A stretch of 64,000 nucleotides of DNA from Triticum aestivum (taxonomy: Eukaryota; Streptophyta; Magnoliopsida; Poales; Poaceae), in NCBI RefSeq assembly GCF_018294505.1, contig NC_057795.1:520443512-520507511 (forward strand), read 5' to 3'. The notes beneath the pieces were generated by a model. It did no database searches. It was not told where the DNA came from and was given only the letters and a program-made list of their open reading frames with translations. Position numbers and translations under genes: made by a program. Position 1 is the first letter of the stretch. Each line of letters starts with the position of its first letter. Shown here in pieces: positions 31,871-43,321 of this stretch.

Positions 31871-33547
31871 TGATACGTCTCCAACGTATCTATAATTTAT
31901 GAAGCATTCATGCTATTTTATTATCTGTTTTGAATGATTACGGGCTTTATTATACACTTTTATATTACTTATGGAACTAACCTATTAACCGGAGGCCCAA
32001 CCCATATTGTTGTTTTATTGCATGTTTCAGTATTTCAAAGAAAAGGAATATCAAACAGAGCCCAAACGGAATGAAACCTTCGGGAGCGTTATTTTTTGAA
32101 CGGATATGATCCAGGAGACTTGGAGTTGAAGTAAAGGAAGCTTCAACGTGGCCACGAGGGTGGGGGGCGCGTCCACCCCCCTATGCACGCCCCCCTGTCT
32201 CGTGGGCCCCTCGAGGCTCCCCCGACCGACTTCTTTCGCCTATATATTCCCATATACCCTAAAAACATTGAAGAACAAGATAGATCGGGAGTTCCGCCGC
32301 CGCAAGCCTCTGTAGCCACCAAAAACCTCTCGGGAGCCTGTTTCGGCACCCTATCGGAGGGGGAATAACTCACCGGTGGCCATCTTCATCATCCCGGCGC
32401 TCTCCATGACGAGGAGGGAGTAGTTCACCCTCGGGGCTAAGGGTATGTACCAGTAGCTATGTGTTTCATCTCTCTGTCTCGTGTACTCTCTATGCCACGA
32501 TCTTGATGTATCGCGACCTTTGCTATTGTAGTTGGATCTTATGATGTTTCTCCCCATCTACTCTCTTGTGATGAATTGATTTTTCCTCTTGAAGTTATCT
32601 TGTCGGATTGAGTCTTCAAGGATTTGAGAACACTTGATGTATGTCTTGCCGTGTTTATCTGTGGTGACAATGGGATATCATGTGATCCACTTGATGTATG
32701 TTTTGGTGATCAACTTACGGGCTCCGCCCATGAACCTATGCATAAGGGTTGGCACACGTTTTCGTCTTGACTCTCCGGTACAAACTTTGGGGCACCCATT
32801 GAAGTACTTTATGTTGGTTGAATAGATGAATCTGAGATTGTGTGATGCGTATCGTATAATCATGCCCACGGATACTTGAGGTGACAATGGAGTATCTAGG
32901 TGACATTAGGGTTTTGGTTGATTTGTGTCTTAAGGTGTTATTCTAGTATGAACTCTATGATAGATTGAACGGAAAGAATAGCTTCATGTTATTTTACTAC
33001 GGACTCTTGAATAGATAGAACAGAAAGGATAACTTTGAGGTGGTTTTGTACCCTGCCATAATCTCTTTGTTTGTTCTCCGCTATTAGTGGCTTTGGAGTG
33101 ACTCTTTGTTGCATGTTGAGGGATAGTTATATGATCCAACTATGTTATTATTGTTGAGAGAACTTGCACTAGTGAAAGTATGAACCTTAGGCCTTGTTTC
33201 CTACCATTGCAATACTATTTACGCTCACTTTTATCATTAGTTACCTTGCTGTTTTTATATTTTCAGATTACAAAAACCTATATCTACCATCCATATTGCA
33301 CTTGTATCACCATCTCTTCGCCGAACTAGTGCACCTATACAATTTGTATTGGGTCTGTTGGGGACACAAGAGACTCTTTGTTATTTGGTTGCACGGTTGT
33401 TTGAGAGAGACCATCTTCATCCTATGCCTCCTACGGATTGATAAACCTTAGGTCATCCACTTGAGGGAATTTTGCTACTGTCCTACAAACCTCTGCACTT
33501 GGAGGCCCAACAACGTCTACAAGAAGAAGGTTGCATAGTAGACATCA
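31871..33547 (+). repeat. 3' LTR of the Sabrina-like element
   Basis: 1677 bp, the same ends as the 5' LTR, TATATATTCC at 32241. Followed by the second TSD copy GGGCC (33548-33552) and then by the continuation of element A's opposite-strand gene. Confidence 0.93.
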
Positions 33548-33552
33548 GGGCC

Positions 33553-34008
33553 CGAGATTCCTGATTCTTCCCTTCCTCCAGGGGTTATTGGAATTTTACG
33601 GCATCCAACTGCACAACCTCACCCCCGGTTTGATTCTGCACATCTCAGGTTTTGTTGCCCTCTGCGAACTGTTCCTAGGCATCGAGGCCCATTTTGAACT
33701 ATGGAGGAAATTTTTTTGCCTTGTTGCCCGCCAAGGAGGCTCCATATTTGAAGTAGGCGGCGTCGAAGTATGGCGCATAGCCGGATCCGGATACCTCATT
33801 GAAACTCCAAAAGAGGTATACCCACAATGGTCTTCGGAATGGTTTTACATGGATGATGTCCCACTACCGGATCCAATCCGGCGCGGCCTTCCTGAATTTT
33901 CCAGTGCCTCTTTAAAGAAGCGCCTCAACTGGTGTCCATGAAGCCCAAGGAAGGGGATAGTGCGGAAATAAAGAGGTTGATCAGCAAGGTTAGGCTGCTC
34001 GCCCATTC
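33553..34008 (+). pseudogene. Element A opposite-strand gene, middle part
   Basis: The core of the transposase_28-like domain continues here. HISGFVALCELFLGIEAHF and the W-rich ending SSEWFYMDDVPLPDP are hallmarks of this grass family. A TGA at 33939 together with a frame change near 33930 breaks it. The alternative frame reads GDSAEIKRLISKVRLLAHS to the insertion point of element C at 34009. Past element C, and counting one CATTC, the same frame is open again from 51277. Confidence 0.72.
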
Positions 34009-34534
34009 TGTGGAGGATATAGCTACTGAGTACAAACCGACCAGGAGGGTCCGGTTCACCCTTGACTATGTTAAAGCCCATGAAGATACGGAAGATGGCG
34101 CTTTACTAAAAGAAGCATAGAATCCCGAAGCCCAAAGGCGGGTTAGGGCCCATAGTGGTAAACCGCCATGACTATGTAAACTTGTAGTATAAGTTAGGAA
34201 AGGAGAGACCGAGCCAGATACTTTGTATGAGTCGGCATCGGGGCTCTGTAAACCGGACGGGCGTCAACCTGTGTATATAAAGGGGCGACCCGGCGGCGGT
34301 TTAGGGACAACAGACAACAACTCGAGACTCAGGCAAGCGTATTCCGCTCCCTGATCATCGAAACCCAATCAATCCCATCACAAACTAGACGTCGGCTTTT
34401 ACCTTCACCGAAGGGGCTGAACTAGTATAAGTCTTGTGTCCCTTGTCCGGTTTAACCCCTTCAAGCTAACCCGTTGCGATGGCTCCATGACTAAGTCCTT
34501 TAATGAGGACATCTGACGTGATAATTCCACGACA
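34009..34534 (+). repeat. 5' LTR of element C
   Basis: TGTGGAGGATATAG...CCACGACA. TATATAAA at 34274-34281 is the TATA box. The primer-binding site TTGGCGCCCACCGTGGGG starts at 34536. The tRNA it pairs with is not assigned here, but the same motif follows the LTR of element D. Confidence 0.93.
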
Positions 34535-34622
34535 GTTGGCGCCCACCGTGGGGCTATCGCACGATGGTGTCGAGTTCTTGAAGGGCTGCTCTGATGGGCT
34601 TAAGGGGTACGTGATCGGCTGG

Positions 34623-37600
34623 ATGACCAAAAGTCGTCGCGGCAAGCTTTACATTGACAACAAAGGATGGGGCCCCGAGGCCTGCTCAATCGAGTACGAG
34701 TACCGGGTCCCCTTCGGCGGAATTCATGTCTTCATTGGCAAGATCGATGAACCAGGCCCTGAGCCGGACATCTACACCGACCTCTTCGAGACGGCTCAGC
34801 GTGCGAGTCCAGCCTAGGTTACGCCCGCCGTGAAGCGTGCGTTCGTAGGATGTGTCCACAGGATCGAATCTGAACCGGTGTCTGAGGGTGACACGGCGGT
34901 ATATTCCGACAGCGAGTCATCCACTGGCGAAACCGAGTCCTTGTACCAGATTCATGATGGTATGCCCGAGGGATATTCCGATGGCAACAGTATTCCGGAC
35001 CTCCCTGAAGCGCCGAGCCGGGTTGCTATTTACATGGCCGGCACGCAGCCTGTGTTACAGTCTTCATCGACCGCATCAATGATTACCGGATCAGCGGCCG
35101 CGGCAGGTACCTCGGAGCGCCGGCCGGCGCAGGTTCTCTCCGGTTTAATGGACGCTTGGGCGACCTTGTTAACCGCAACAGTCACCCCGGATACGCAGGA
35201 TCAGCACAATGCGGAAGTTGCGAGGCTGAAGGAGCAGATTGCGCAGGCTAAGGCGGACCTGGTGGCTGAGGATAATAGGATGGCTAAGGAACAGGCCGCT
35301 TTGAATGCTCAAGCACAGCAGATACAAGCACAGAATTACCGGCTCATGCTGGACCGGACCGCGTCAGAGGAGGTGTTACGAAGGAAGTATCGGTCGCGCC
35401 TGCCGCTGGTTTACGAAGGGTTAAATCTCTTTGAGACCCAAGGCGCTGGGCCGAGCAATCCGGAAGCCGCAGACCGTGCCGAAGCGCCAAGGATCGCCCC
35501 GGATCAACCATGGGCAACGGAGCTACCCCGACGGACAGCTAACCCGCCACAGTATGTGCCTACACCACCGGGTCACTTTTCGAGCCCCTTGGATAACATG
35601 ATTGATGCGGCTGCACGCTTGGCAGCCATTCCAATGGAAGGAGATTCGATAGAGGCAGTTGAGACACGGCGGGCGAAAGATCTTCTTCAAACCGCCGTAG
35701 TGCAGCAACAGGCTTATTCATATAGCCGGGACAGGATCCATTCAACCCCCTGTCCAAGTTATAGCAGGCGGATGGACGAACCAAAGGTGTCTAGCAGCGC
35801 GCGGCGTCGCAATGCTCAGGAGGTAGTGGACCATGGCAGGGCTCGAAGGGATGGCGCTTTTGATCATTATCAACCCGCCCCGGTTCAGCCAACAGTGTCG
35901 GTTGACAGAGGCACCGGGCTTGCTTTCAGTTCCTGGGGAATACCGTGCCTTATTCCAGCTCTCCGTAACGTGCATCTGCCCAAGGATTTCAAGGGACTGC
36001 GCAAGGTGCCTAACTATATGGCGGATCAGCCGCCTGAGGCGTGGGTCGAGACTTATGAGATGGCAATGGAGATGTTGGATGTGGATGAAGCAGCTTGTGC
36101 AAAGTACTTCACGATGATGTTGGAAGGACTAGCCTGCACTTGGTTGAAAAATCTGCCAGATAATTCCATCGAGTCATGGGATCAGTTGAAGGCACGGTTT
36201 ATAGCCAATTTTAAGGATACGTGCAAAGAGCCCATGTCCATTGTAGATCTGGATGCTTGTGTTCGGGGTGAGAATGAGTTGACAACTCATTGGGTGCGCC
36301 GGGTCTCAGAAGTTTTGCACTCGTTCGACCGGATTAACACTGGCCAAGCGATTATCATGCTGGAACGTAATTCCCGGTTTAAGTTACTGAAGGAGAAGTT
36401 GGGACGGCTCAAGCGCCACTGCAATGACCTGGGAACCCTCATGGCAGCCTTGTTAAAATATGCCGATTCTGATAATACCAAGGATCCCGATTCTGATAAT
36501 GAGAAACCGGAGAAGGGAAAGAGGAACGATAGTGCGAAGGGACAGCAGCACAACCAGGGAGGCCATGGGAATAATGGTAAGCGTAAAGCGTATTCAGACT
36601 TTGTGGCTAATGCTAATGTGCAGCGTCGTAGGGGTAAACTGCCCCAGCGTGGTGGGACGATGAATCTGGAGCGTTTGTTGAATCAGCCCTGTCCAAAGCA
36701 TGGAACCAAAGAGGTCCTTGCAACACATCTCTGGAAGGATTGTAACATCATGAAGGAGTTCAAGAATTCTGATCTCTTTCAGTATGATCAGGGCCCGTCG
36801 GGCGGTTCAGGTCCAAGTTTTCATGGTGGCGGCGGTTCTGGCTCTGGGTTTCAGAATAATCATAGTAACCAGAACAACCAAGGTGGTAATAACCAACAGA
36901 GTGGTCAAGGGAATCAGCAGCAGTCGGGTTACCAGAGTCACTCGAAGCAGCTGAATGGTGGACAATATCATGTATTCACGACTAGTCTGTGCAAGCGTGA
37001 TCTGAAGCTGCATAAGAGGGCAGTCAATGCGGTTGAACCGGCAGTTCCATGCTATCTGCGCTGGTCGGAACAACCTATCGTGTGGAGTAGGGAGGATCAT
37101 CCGCCCCGGGTTGACAATCCGGGTCAGTTAGCTCTGGTGGTGGCACCTCAGGTGGGAGGTTACAAGTTCACCAAAGTACTTATGGATGGAGGAAGCTGCA
37201 TTAATATTCTGTATTATGAGACATTCCGCCGAGTGGGGTTGACAGATAAAAATCTTAAACCGTCCAATACTGTTTTCCATGGCGTGGTACCAGGAAAGTC
37301 GGCATATCCAGTGGGCAAGATTGCCTTGGAAGTTGTGTTTGGGGACGAACATGATTCCCGGTCTGAGACATTGACTTTTGAAGTGGTGAGAATCCAGAGC
37401 CCGTATCACGCACTGTTCGGACGACCGGCTTATGCAAAATTCATGGCCAGGCCTTGTTATATTTACTTGCAGCTCAAGATGCCGGGTCACAAAGGAACCA
37501 TCACGGTTCATGGAAGTCGGAAAATCGCTTTGGATTGCGAAGAGAGCGATGCGGCTTACGCTGAGTCGGTTTGTGCTACAGAGGAGTTAAAGTTTTACAA

Positions 37601-38602
37601 GGAGAATGTTGATCCGGAAGATATGACCCCTCTGAAGAAGCCCACCACTGAGCATGACCCAACCCTACACTTCAAACCGGCTGACGAGATGAAGCTTGTT
37701 GACTTTGTACCTGGCGATTCATCCAAGCAGTTCAGCATCAGCACCAATCTGGATCCAAAATAGGAAAGCGCGCTCATCGAGTTCATCTGTGAGAACCAGG
37801 ACATCTTTGCATGGAAGCCTTTTGACATGCCAGGTGTACCGAGGGAACTCGCTGAGCACACTCTTAATATTGATCCTAAGTTTAAACCGGTCAAGCAATT
37901 TCTTTGTCGCTTTAATGAAGAGAGACGCAAGGCAATTGGGGAGGAGGTAGCCCGGCTGTTGGCTGCTGGGTTTATCATTGAAGTGTTTCATCTTGAATGG
38001 TTGGCTAATGCGGTGCTGGTTCTTAAGAAAAACGGGACTTGGCGTATGTGTGTGGACTACACGGACTTAAATAAGGCTTGCAAGGCCGATCCTTTTGCTC
38101 TCCCGCGTATTGATCAGATCATTGATGCGACGGCGGGTTGTGAGCGCCTGAGTTTTTTGGATGCTTACTCAGGGTACCATCAGATCAAAATGGCAGTTAA
38201 GGACCAGGAGAAGACAGCTTTCATCACTACCTTTGGAGCCTTCTGCTATGTTTCTATGCCCTTTGGGCTCAAGAGTCCTCAGGCAACTTATCAGCGTTGT
38301 GTGCAAAATTGTCTTCACACGCAGATTGGGCGTAATGTTCATGCGTATGTGGATGACATTGTGGTGAAATCCAGGGAAAAGGAGACATTGATAGCTGATC
38401 TCAAGGAGACGTTTGACAACCTACCGGTTTACAAGATGATGCTCAACCCGGACAAGTGTGTCTTTGGTGTTCCGGCAGGCAAGTTGCTCGGTTTTCTTGT
38501 GTCTAACAGGGGCATTGAGGCTAATCCGGAAAAGATCAAGGCAATCAAATCCTTGGCTAAACCGACATGTATCAATGATGTTCAGCGTCTCGCAGGCCGG
38601 AT
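34623..38602 (+). pseudogene. Element C gag, protease and reverse transcriptase
   Basis: One frame carries gag, protease and RT, with in-frame stops at TAG 34815 and TAG 37761. ATG 34623 is the first in-frame ATG after the primer-binding site. The true start may be farther upstream. Gag has a long variable N-terminus, then the Retrotrans_gag core (MADQPPEAWVETYEMAMEML, TWLKNLPDNSIESWDQLKAR; about 36018-36440) and a CPKHGTKEVLATHLWKDC knuckle-like site. Protease shows LMDGGSCINILY near 37180, with DGGS where many families have D-S/T-G. RT has CVDYTDLNKA, SFLDAYSGYHQI, AFCYVSMPFGL and YVDDIVV near 38345, so its catalytic aspartates are present. TAG 37761 separates protease from RT and sits where related elements have a glutamine, which fits a C-to-T change. 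A frameshift near 38603 ends the frame. Confidence 0.9.
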
Positions 38603-40959
38603 TCAGCCCTCAGCCGGTTTATCAGTCGTCTGGGTGAGAAGGCCATTCCCTTGTATCAGATGCTGAAGAAGACGGATGATTTCGTCTGGAGTGATGTGGC
38701 CAATGCGGCCTTTGAGGAGTTAAAACGGCAGTTGATTGAACCGCTAGTTCTCGCAGCCCCAGTTGATCATGAGCCTTTACTATTATATGTGGCTGCTAAT
38801 GCCCGAGCGGTCAGTGTGGCAATTGTGGTAGAGCGTAAAGAGGCTGGGAAGGAGTATCCGGTTCAACGACCAGTATAATACATCAGTGAAGTTCTGATCG
38901 AATCAAAGCAACGCTATCCACATTGGCAGAAGTTGGTGTATGGGGTTTTTATGGCCAGCCGAAAGTTCAAGCAATATTTTCAAGGTCACCCCATCACAGT
39001 GGTTAGTTCTGCTCCCTTGGGCGATATCATCCAAAACAGAGAAGCAACTGGCCGGGTTGCCAAGTGGGCAATTGAGCTTGGTCCACATGGTTTGAAATAT
39101 GTACCTCGAACAGCCATCAAGTCTCAGGCTCTTGTGGACTTTATCAATGATTGGACCGAGTTGCAAGCACCGTAAAAGAAGCCGGATAATACGTACTGGA
39201 GTATTCATTTCGATGGATCAAGGCAGTTGGAAGGCTCGGGGGCTGGAGTTGTCCTAACTTCCCCTCGTGGTGATAAAATTTGCTATGTCCTCCGTTTGAT
39301 GTTTCCTTGTACTAACAATGCAGCTGAGTATGAAGCTCTACTTCATGGTCTCCGTGTGGCTAAAGAGATGAACTTAACTCGAGTTCGTTGTTTCGGAGAT
39401 TCTGATCTAGTGGCGCAGCAAGTTTCTGGTACTTGGGATTCTAAGGATCCACTCATGGCGGCTTATAGGCGTGAGGTAGATATTGTGGCGGGTCACTTCA
39501 AAGGTTACCAGGTGGAGCATATTGATCGGCGCAAAAACGAAGCGGCAGACACTTTGAGCCGACTTAGATCTCAGCATAAACCGGTACCTCCTAACACCTT
39601 TTTAGATATCTTGCATAACCCGTCTGTTAAATTGCCAACAGAAGAGGATCTGGCTGTTCCTGATCCGGAGGCGCAGCTGGTGGCCGCTTTACACGTCATG
39701 CCGGATTGGACGGTTCCATATCTGGCATATATGAGCCGGGGTGAGCTACCAAATGATCATGTCCTGGCCCGACAGATAGTCCGGCGCTCTAAGTCCATGG
39801 TTATTCACAATGGCGAGTTGCACCGCTATAGCGTTTCAGGCGTATTTCAGCGTTGTGTTTCTCCGGAGGAAGGCCAAGCGATCCTCCAGGAAATTCATGA
39901 AGGGGATTGTGGTCATCATGCCGATTCAAAGTCTCTGGTTGCAAAAGATTTTCATCACAGGTTTTACTGGTTGACAGCTCATGCTGATGCGGAGGATATG
40001 GTAAAGCAATGTGATGCTTGTCAAAAAATTTCATGCAGAGCTCATGTTCCAGCTTAGGAGCTACGGATGATTCCCATCACTTGGCCTTTTGCTACTTGGG
40101 GGCTTGATATGGTGGGACCCTTTAAACGTTCCCGGGACAAGAAGACCCACCTGTTGGTGGCAGTTGATAAATTCACCAAGTGGGTTGAAGCGGAGCCTGT
40201 TAGCAACTGTGATGCAGCTACGGCGGTGCAATTTCATAAAAAGATTATTTTCCGTTTTGGCTACCCACACAGCATTATCACGGATAATGGTACTAACCTC
40301 TCCAAAGGTGAGATGGAGGATTTCTGTCAGAGAGAGCACATTCGGCTTGACCTAGCATCTGTGGCGCACCCTCAATCCAACGGTCAAGCAGAGCGAGCTA
40401 ATCAAAAAATCTTAAAAGGTCTTAAACCCCGGCTCATGATTCCCTTGAAGCGGACGCCGGGTTGTTGGGTGGAAGAATTACCTTCTGTGCTGTGGAGCAT
40501 CAACACCACCCCAATCGATCAACAGGATACACGCCTTTCTTTATGGTCTACGGGGCAGAGGCGGTTCTCCCAAGTGATATACGTCATGATTTGCCCCGGG
40601 TTGCTAATTACATTGAAGCGGACAACGAGCAAGCCCGCCAAGAGGCACTGGATTTGCTAGATGAGAAGCGGGATATGGCTTTGGCACGCTCGGCGGTTTA
40701 TCAACAAGACCTGTGGCGTTATCACAGCCGCCGGGTTAGGACAAGAGCCTTTCAAGAAGGTGACTTGGTGCTCCGGCTTATCCAGGATCAGACCGGCATA
40801 CACAAATTATCCCCGCCTTGGGAAGGACCCTTTGTGGTCAGCAAGAATCTGCACAACGGATCACACTACCTCATTGACGTTCGAGATGACTCACACACAT
40901 CTGAGGAGGAGGTCCGGCGGCCCTGGAACATAGCTCTCCTCCGGCCTTACTACACTTGA
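38603..40959 (+). pseudogene. Element C RNase H (two domains) and integrase
   Basis: Continues pol in another frame. First comes the normal gypsy RNase H/connection region (LLLYVAANARAVSVAIVVER, then QRYPHWQKLVYGVFMASRKF). A second RNase H follows (IHFDGSRQLEGSGAGVVL, NNAAEYEALLHGLRVAKE, RRKNEAADTLSRL; about 39200-39580), the archaeal-type RNase H that defines the Tat lineage. Integrase has HH...CDACQ at about 39900-40020, Asp in GLDMVGPF, Asp in TDNGTN and Glu in AERANQK. It ends WEGPFVVSKNL...LLRPYYT. In-frame stops lie at 38876, 39173 and 40055, with a frameshift near 40520. All catalytic residues that I can see are kept, so decay is through stops and shifts rather than active-site loss. 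Confidence 0.9.
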
Positions 40960-42190
40960 GCCACAGGCTCTTTTTTATGTACATATTTTGACAATGTATA
41001 TATTATCATCAATAAATAAATCAGCATCCTTGCTTTAAAGCGGGGCCTCTGCTATTTTTTATCAAATAGTCTTTGAGTTACATGGGGACTTCAGCTGACA
41101 AAGCAGAGTACTACCCGTTAAACCAGCTATCACGCAACAAAGCTTGGGAGCTTCACACCCAAAGGGCCAAAGAGAGTTTCGATGCTATGCACAACGCAAA
41201 CATAGGTACCTAATGAGCACAGCTCATCACGTTACTTGGGGGCTCCTTGGTCCAATACCAAGAAGTCTGAATGGACCCTTGTAGCTGGGTATCGACCCAC
41301 GGCTTAGAAGCCTGGTACATTTACCTAAAACCCCGGGTTAACCTGCCTTCATCAAGTAAGACACTCCTATCCAGGTCATCCTGGCACGGCCCGCCGAACG
41401 TTTGACAGTTACTCTCCTTGAGACCCTGCACTTGTCAAAGTTAAAACGATGATTGGTTACTTGGAGGTCCATCTTAAAAGGCTTTGTTAAATGGTTCAAC
41501 TCAGTGGCCTGGCAGCCCACAAAAATCCTCGCATTTGGGCCTGGCAGCCCCCAAAAAGCCTCGACTACACGGTTTTTATTTGAGTTTTGGCTGCATTTTA
41601 TGTTAAACCGATTTTTCTTGGCTTGATCAGTCATCTTCTTCGCCCGGTATTCCTTAAACCGGCTTGGTTTGCAACTACATGTTGAAAGACCTTCGTTTTA
41701 AACCGGAGTTTCTTAACCCGGCTTGGCGTTGATTTCCTGTCAATAGCCCGGATCATCTAGCGTGAATCATCACCCGGTATGACTTAATCTACGACATCAG
41801 AAAATGATGGAGATACAAATAATTCAGATTTGGGTTTTTTCACCCTTATCACAATTCAAGTTGGCCAGCCAACTAACCAGGGATCTTATATTACCGGTAT
41901 GTATAATTTCATATTTTTATGATTTGATTATCAATCCGGCCTATTTTGGGCATTATGACCCGTCCGGCGGTAAACCACCAGGACCCTTTGTTTTTTTATG
42001 AATACAGGAATTGCATATTATGATACTTGGAACAAAATTGACATTGATATGGCGGATCCAAGCAAAATATCTCTTGCACGATGGCAGCAGATCATCATAA
42101 GTTTTTTGTTCTCTTATTACACGGCACTCCAAGGCCCAAAATATGGAATTATTCATGGATCGTTCCTGATATATCAACCGCCTTGACAGA
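40960..42190. other. Spacer between pol and the convergent opposite-strand gene of element C
   Basis: AT-rich, no convincing frame. AATAAATAAA near 41013 could serve as a polyadenylation signal for the sense transcript. Many CCGGTT/AACCGG phrases occur. The two genes converge on this spacer. Confidence 0.5.
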
Positions 42191-43321
42191 TTAAGCTTCA
42201 TCACCGGGTTGCTGTGAGGTAGATGGGTCATCTGGCGTTGGTTCAGCCTCCTCCTCATCCAATGGCTGGAAGTCATTGGTGGTCCAGTCAATCCGGGTCA
42301 AGGCCTGAAAGACAGCCTCTTCACGAATCAACGTCAGGGGCGTAAGTGTGCTTACGGATTGGTGGAATGACGTTCTGCACTTCAAGAATCACAGCTTCAA
42401 CCCGTTTGTTGTTTGCATCATAGAAAGATCGGTGAACCATCAGGTTCGCCTCTTCTTCTAGTTGACTCGCCAAAGGACGCATCTCCCTTGTTATCCATTT
42501 GAGGGCCTCATTGTCAAATTCTTTGCCATTTTCTTGTGCACTGGGGAAGCCTTTGGATATATCAACCGGATCAAGATCAGCTATCCATGCCTTGGCTCGA
42601 GTCAGCGCCAGCAAAGCGCCTGCCCGAGCAGCGGATCACTTCAGCTCTTCTATTTGCGCTGGCGTCATTGAGAGACGATCCAGCGTATCTTTGATAAGTG
42701 TTGCTGCCGCATTATCATATGAAGTTGCGCATATAACCCGTTGAGCGCCGGTATACAGCTGTTCAATCAGTGTATATGCCGCTTTAAGCTTCTTCCGCAT
42801 GTCAGAACCTAGGTGAGCGATGCGACTCCCTATATCGGTTCAGGAAATACATGTTAAAACGATGAAATTTCAAAGGGATACAACTTTTGGCAACCACTAC
42901 TTACCAAATATGGCAGAGGTCATGACATTGATTTGGCGCTTCAGTCTAGACAATTCTTCTGCCACCGGTTCAAGAGCCGCTTCAGCAGTCTTCGCCCGCT
43001 TCACCAGTCCGGCCTTCTCGGTGTCCCAGTTGGCCCGTTCAGACTTAAACCATTCTTTAAGCTGCTCCATGGTGGTCAAGGCGGTTTTCAGCTCCTCCTT
43101 GGCCTTGGTGGATTCTGTTTGTTGGGTTTCAAGATTTGCTCGAAGATCAGCAATTTGCGAGATTTGTTGATTTATTTCACTCTGCAATAGTAAGAGAGCA
43201 TGTTAATATCTTTTCAAAGTCCCAAGCATATAACCAGTTATACACTCGGCACTTGGGGGCTAATGCGGATCATTTTTCATGCGGGTATTTGAAGTCCCAA
43301 GGATTAATACAAGTTTTAATC

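Larger units (their letters stand above)
25160..33547 (+). mobile_element. Sabrina-like non-autonomous Athila-type LTR element, complete
   Basis: Two LTRs (25160-26847 and 31871-33547) start TGATACGTCTCC and end TAGACATCA. The TSD GGGCC is perfect (25155-25159 and 33548-33552). A tRNA-Asp-type primer-binding site follows the 5' LTR and a polypurine tract precedes the 3' LTR. The internal 5.0 kb has no protease, RT, RNase H or integrase, only a gag-position frame of unknown kind, so enzymes must come from another element. By eye, the first 380 bp of the two LTRs differ at roughly 6 percent of positions. Confidence 0.93.
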
